Positions 62,972 through 64,000 of a stretch of 64,000 bases of DNA are shown here, piece after piece. Position numbers and translations under genes: made by a program. This stretch comes from Bin55 sp965220235 (lineage in GTDB: Bacteria > Pseudomonadota > Gammaproteobacteria > Pseudomonadales > Azotimanducaceae): contig OZ244815.1 of NCBI GenBank assembly GCA_965220235.1, positions 3,038,001-3,102,000 of the forward strand. Reading direction: 5' to 3'. How positions within the stretch are numbered: position 1 is the first letter of the stretch; each line of letters begins with the position of its first letter. The notes under the pieces are model-generated. The model did not search any database. It was not told where the DNA came from and worked only from the letters and a program-made list of their open reading frames with translations.

Positions 62972-63012
62972 AGGTAAACTTCGAACTCACGTACGAACCA
63001 TTAGTAACGCAA

Positions 63013-63909
63013 ATGGACATTGCCGCCCAAGGCGCACAACCAAATCTCGACGGTCTTTTTCAGGATCTTGAGAAGTACGGATTGATGAAGTACGCCCTTG
63101 AACTCGACGCGTACGGTATGACGGTGATTCCGCCCGAAACGATGGGAGTCGACGCGGATTTCGTCACGCGACTACGAGACGCAATCATCCGCACGTGTGA
63201 AAAGCGCAATGACCTTTCCATCGGCGATCCAGCTGATTCCTCACCCGAAGCTGTCGGCAAAGCTTTCATTAATTCGTGGTACTTGCTGCAGGAAGACGAG
63301 GTCTTTGTCGAGGCTGCGTTGAATCCGCGCGTACTGACCATGGCACGCTGGCTCTGCGGTCAAAGTGCCGTTTTAGCTGGACATACGTGGATCATCAAGC
63401 CGAAAACCAAACATGGATTAGGTTTGCACAGCGATGCTCACGGTATTCCTCCTGGCGGCGGACATATCGCTCACGTGGCGAACCTCTCCTGGTTGTGTAC
63501 TGATTACACATCGGCAGATGACGGACCAACGGTATTCGTACCCGGAAGTCATCGCTATGGTCGTGCGACACTACCGCACGAGTCTTCGCTTGAAGAGACG
63601 CCGTTTCCGGTCGTAACACTTGAAGGTGAAGCTGGATCACTTGCCGTTTGGCACGGTTCGACGTGGCACGGCTCGCAACCGCGAAAGAATCCCGGCTTGA
63701 GAGTGACCTTGGTACAGGTGTTCATGCGAATGCACATGCGACCGATTCACCTTTGGGATCGTGATGAGATCAGCAGCAATCTGCTCAGCAAGTATCCAGA
63801 ACTGGAACGTGTATTAGGTCTCGAATCGCTGTACCCCTATAAAGAACACAATCATCATCCTGAACGCGTTGGTCCGTTTATGAAAACAGGTACCGACCCG
63901 TTCGCGTAA
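63013..63909 (+). CDS. Phytanoyl-CoA dioxygenase family protein
   Basis: 298 residues. Iron site HxD in GLGLHSDAHGIPPG (His139, Asp141), WLCTDYTSADDGPTVFVPGSH in family form, distal His in STWHGSQPRKNPGLRVTLVQ with the Arg for 2-oxoglutarate. Last complete member of the plus-strand series that begins with the enoyl-CoA hydratase and includes the 2-hydroxyacyl-CoA lyase. 41 bases after the amidase gene. Substrate unknown. Confidence 0.88.
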   Translation: MDIAAQGAQPNLDGLFQDLEKYGLMKYALELDAYGMTVIPPETMGVDADFVTRLRDAIIRTCEKRNDLSIGDPADSSPEAVGKAFINSWYLLQEDEVFVEAALNPRVLTMARWLCGQSAVLAGHTWIIKPKTKHGLGLHSDAHGIPPGGGHIAHVANLSWLCTDYTSADDGPTVFVPGSHRYGRATLPHESSLEETPFPVVTLEGEAGSLAVWHGSTWHGSQPRKNPGLRVTLVQVFMRMHMRPIHLWDRDEISSNLLSKYPELERVLGLESLYPYKEHNHHPERVGPFMKTGTDPFA

Positions 63910-63936
63910 CGATCGCACGATACAAAGAGATTCGAC

Positions 63937-64000
63937 TTGGGTATTGAAGTTAGAGATTCACGGCTACTTGACATAGTCAACGACGGCACTGAACTAGAAG
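63937..64000 (+). CDS. SMP-30/gluconolactonase-like protein (5' end only)
   Basis: A frame from TTG 63937 is open to the window end. The 21 residues, beginning LGIEVRDSRLLDIV and with DGTELE at the end, resemble the N-terminus of SMP-30/gluconolactonase/LRE proteins, in which VRDPRF and an acidic-Glu-Leu segment precede the first beta-propeller blade. AAAGAGA lies 7 bases upstream. Too short to be sure. Confidence 0.45.
   Translation, partial: MGIEVRDSRLLDIVNDGTELE

Noticed and set aside
1..64000. CRISPR arrays, rRNA genes and IS elements
   Set aside because: No regularly spaced direct repeats, rRNA-like sequence or transposase frames were found.

Overview
The window looks like a chromosomal segment of a marine, free-living or host-associated member of the Pseudomonadota, most likely a gammaproteobacterium. 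This rests on gene content only: TonB-dependent receptors without SusD partners, a CtaA/COX15 haem A synthase (aerobic respiration), a bacterial PEP carboxylase, and many phytanoyl-CoA dioxygenase-like (PhyH) and CaiB/BaiF CoA-transferase genes. No rRNA or other taxonomic marker is present, so finer placement is not possible. Coding density is high, both strands are used, and there is no CRISPR array, prophage or intact insertion sequence.

Layout. 0-6 kb: end of a PhyH gene, a frameshifted O-methyltransferase, a Tat-exported PhoX-type protein, haem A synthase whose last codons run into a tRNA-Arg(CCG), and a PhyH-HEAT fusion overlapping a dehalogenase-type HAD gene. 6-12 kb: an orphan HigA-like antitoxin, a GST, the first of three paralogous D-aminoacylase-type amidohydrolases, and a GntR/YtrA-ABC operon with a palindromic operator. 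12-21 kb: another PhyH and a three-gene glucan locus (GH16 lipoprotein, TonB receptor, clan GH-A hydrolase) that looks like a laminarin utilisation operon. 21-35 kb: PEP carboxylase, Rieske oxygenase, CoA transferase, alcohol dehydrogenase, PhyH, nucleoside hydrolase, amino acid permease, a YdjM-like membrane protein, a sulfatase-fold protein with Thr in place of the formylglycine Cys, and an LLM oxidoreductase. 35-43 kb: PnuC, ankyrin and signal-peptide proteins, a second TonB receptor and the second amidohydrolase. 43-46 kb: an Nmad2 protein and a GC-richer AbiEi/AbiEii type IV toxin-antitoxin pair, probably acquired. 46-58 kb: PhyH, a methyltransferase, a compact minus-strand operon (sulfatase, LarA-like, two-domain CoA transferase, D-2-hydroxyacid dehydrogenase, CmcJ/NvfI-type oxygenase) and the third amidohydrolase. 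58-64 kb: a plus-strand run of enoyl-CoA hydratase, glutathione peroxidase, 2-hydroxyacyl-CoA lyase-like enzyme, VOC protein, a glutaredoxin-DinB protein, an amidase, PhyH and the start of an SMP-30 gene.

The most notable item is the glutaredoxin-DinB gene at 61813-62544. Its redox motif is UTSC, with an in-frame TGA at 61840-61842 exactly where homologs have the first Cys of CTSC. A 7-bp hairpin with G at the second loop position follows at a distance suitable for a bacterial SECIS. Ordinary gene callers would truncate the gene to a GTG at 61972 and lose the active site.

The second theme is a dense set of CoA-linked and 2-oxoglutarate/Fe(II) chemistry (six PhyH-type oxygenases, one CmcJ-type, two CoA-transferase genes, a 2-hydroxyacyl-CoA lyase, an enoyl-CoA hydratase) together with sulfatases, amidohydrolases and TonB receptors. 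This suggests a scavenger of algal polysaccharides, sulfated compounds and branched or modified acids. The substrates are inferred, not shown.
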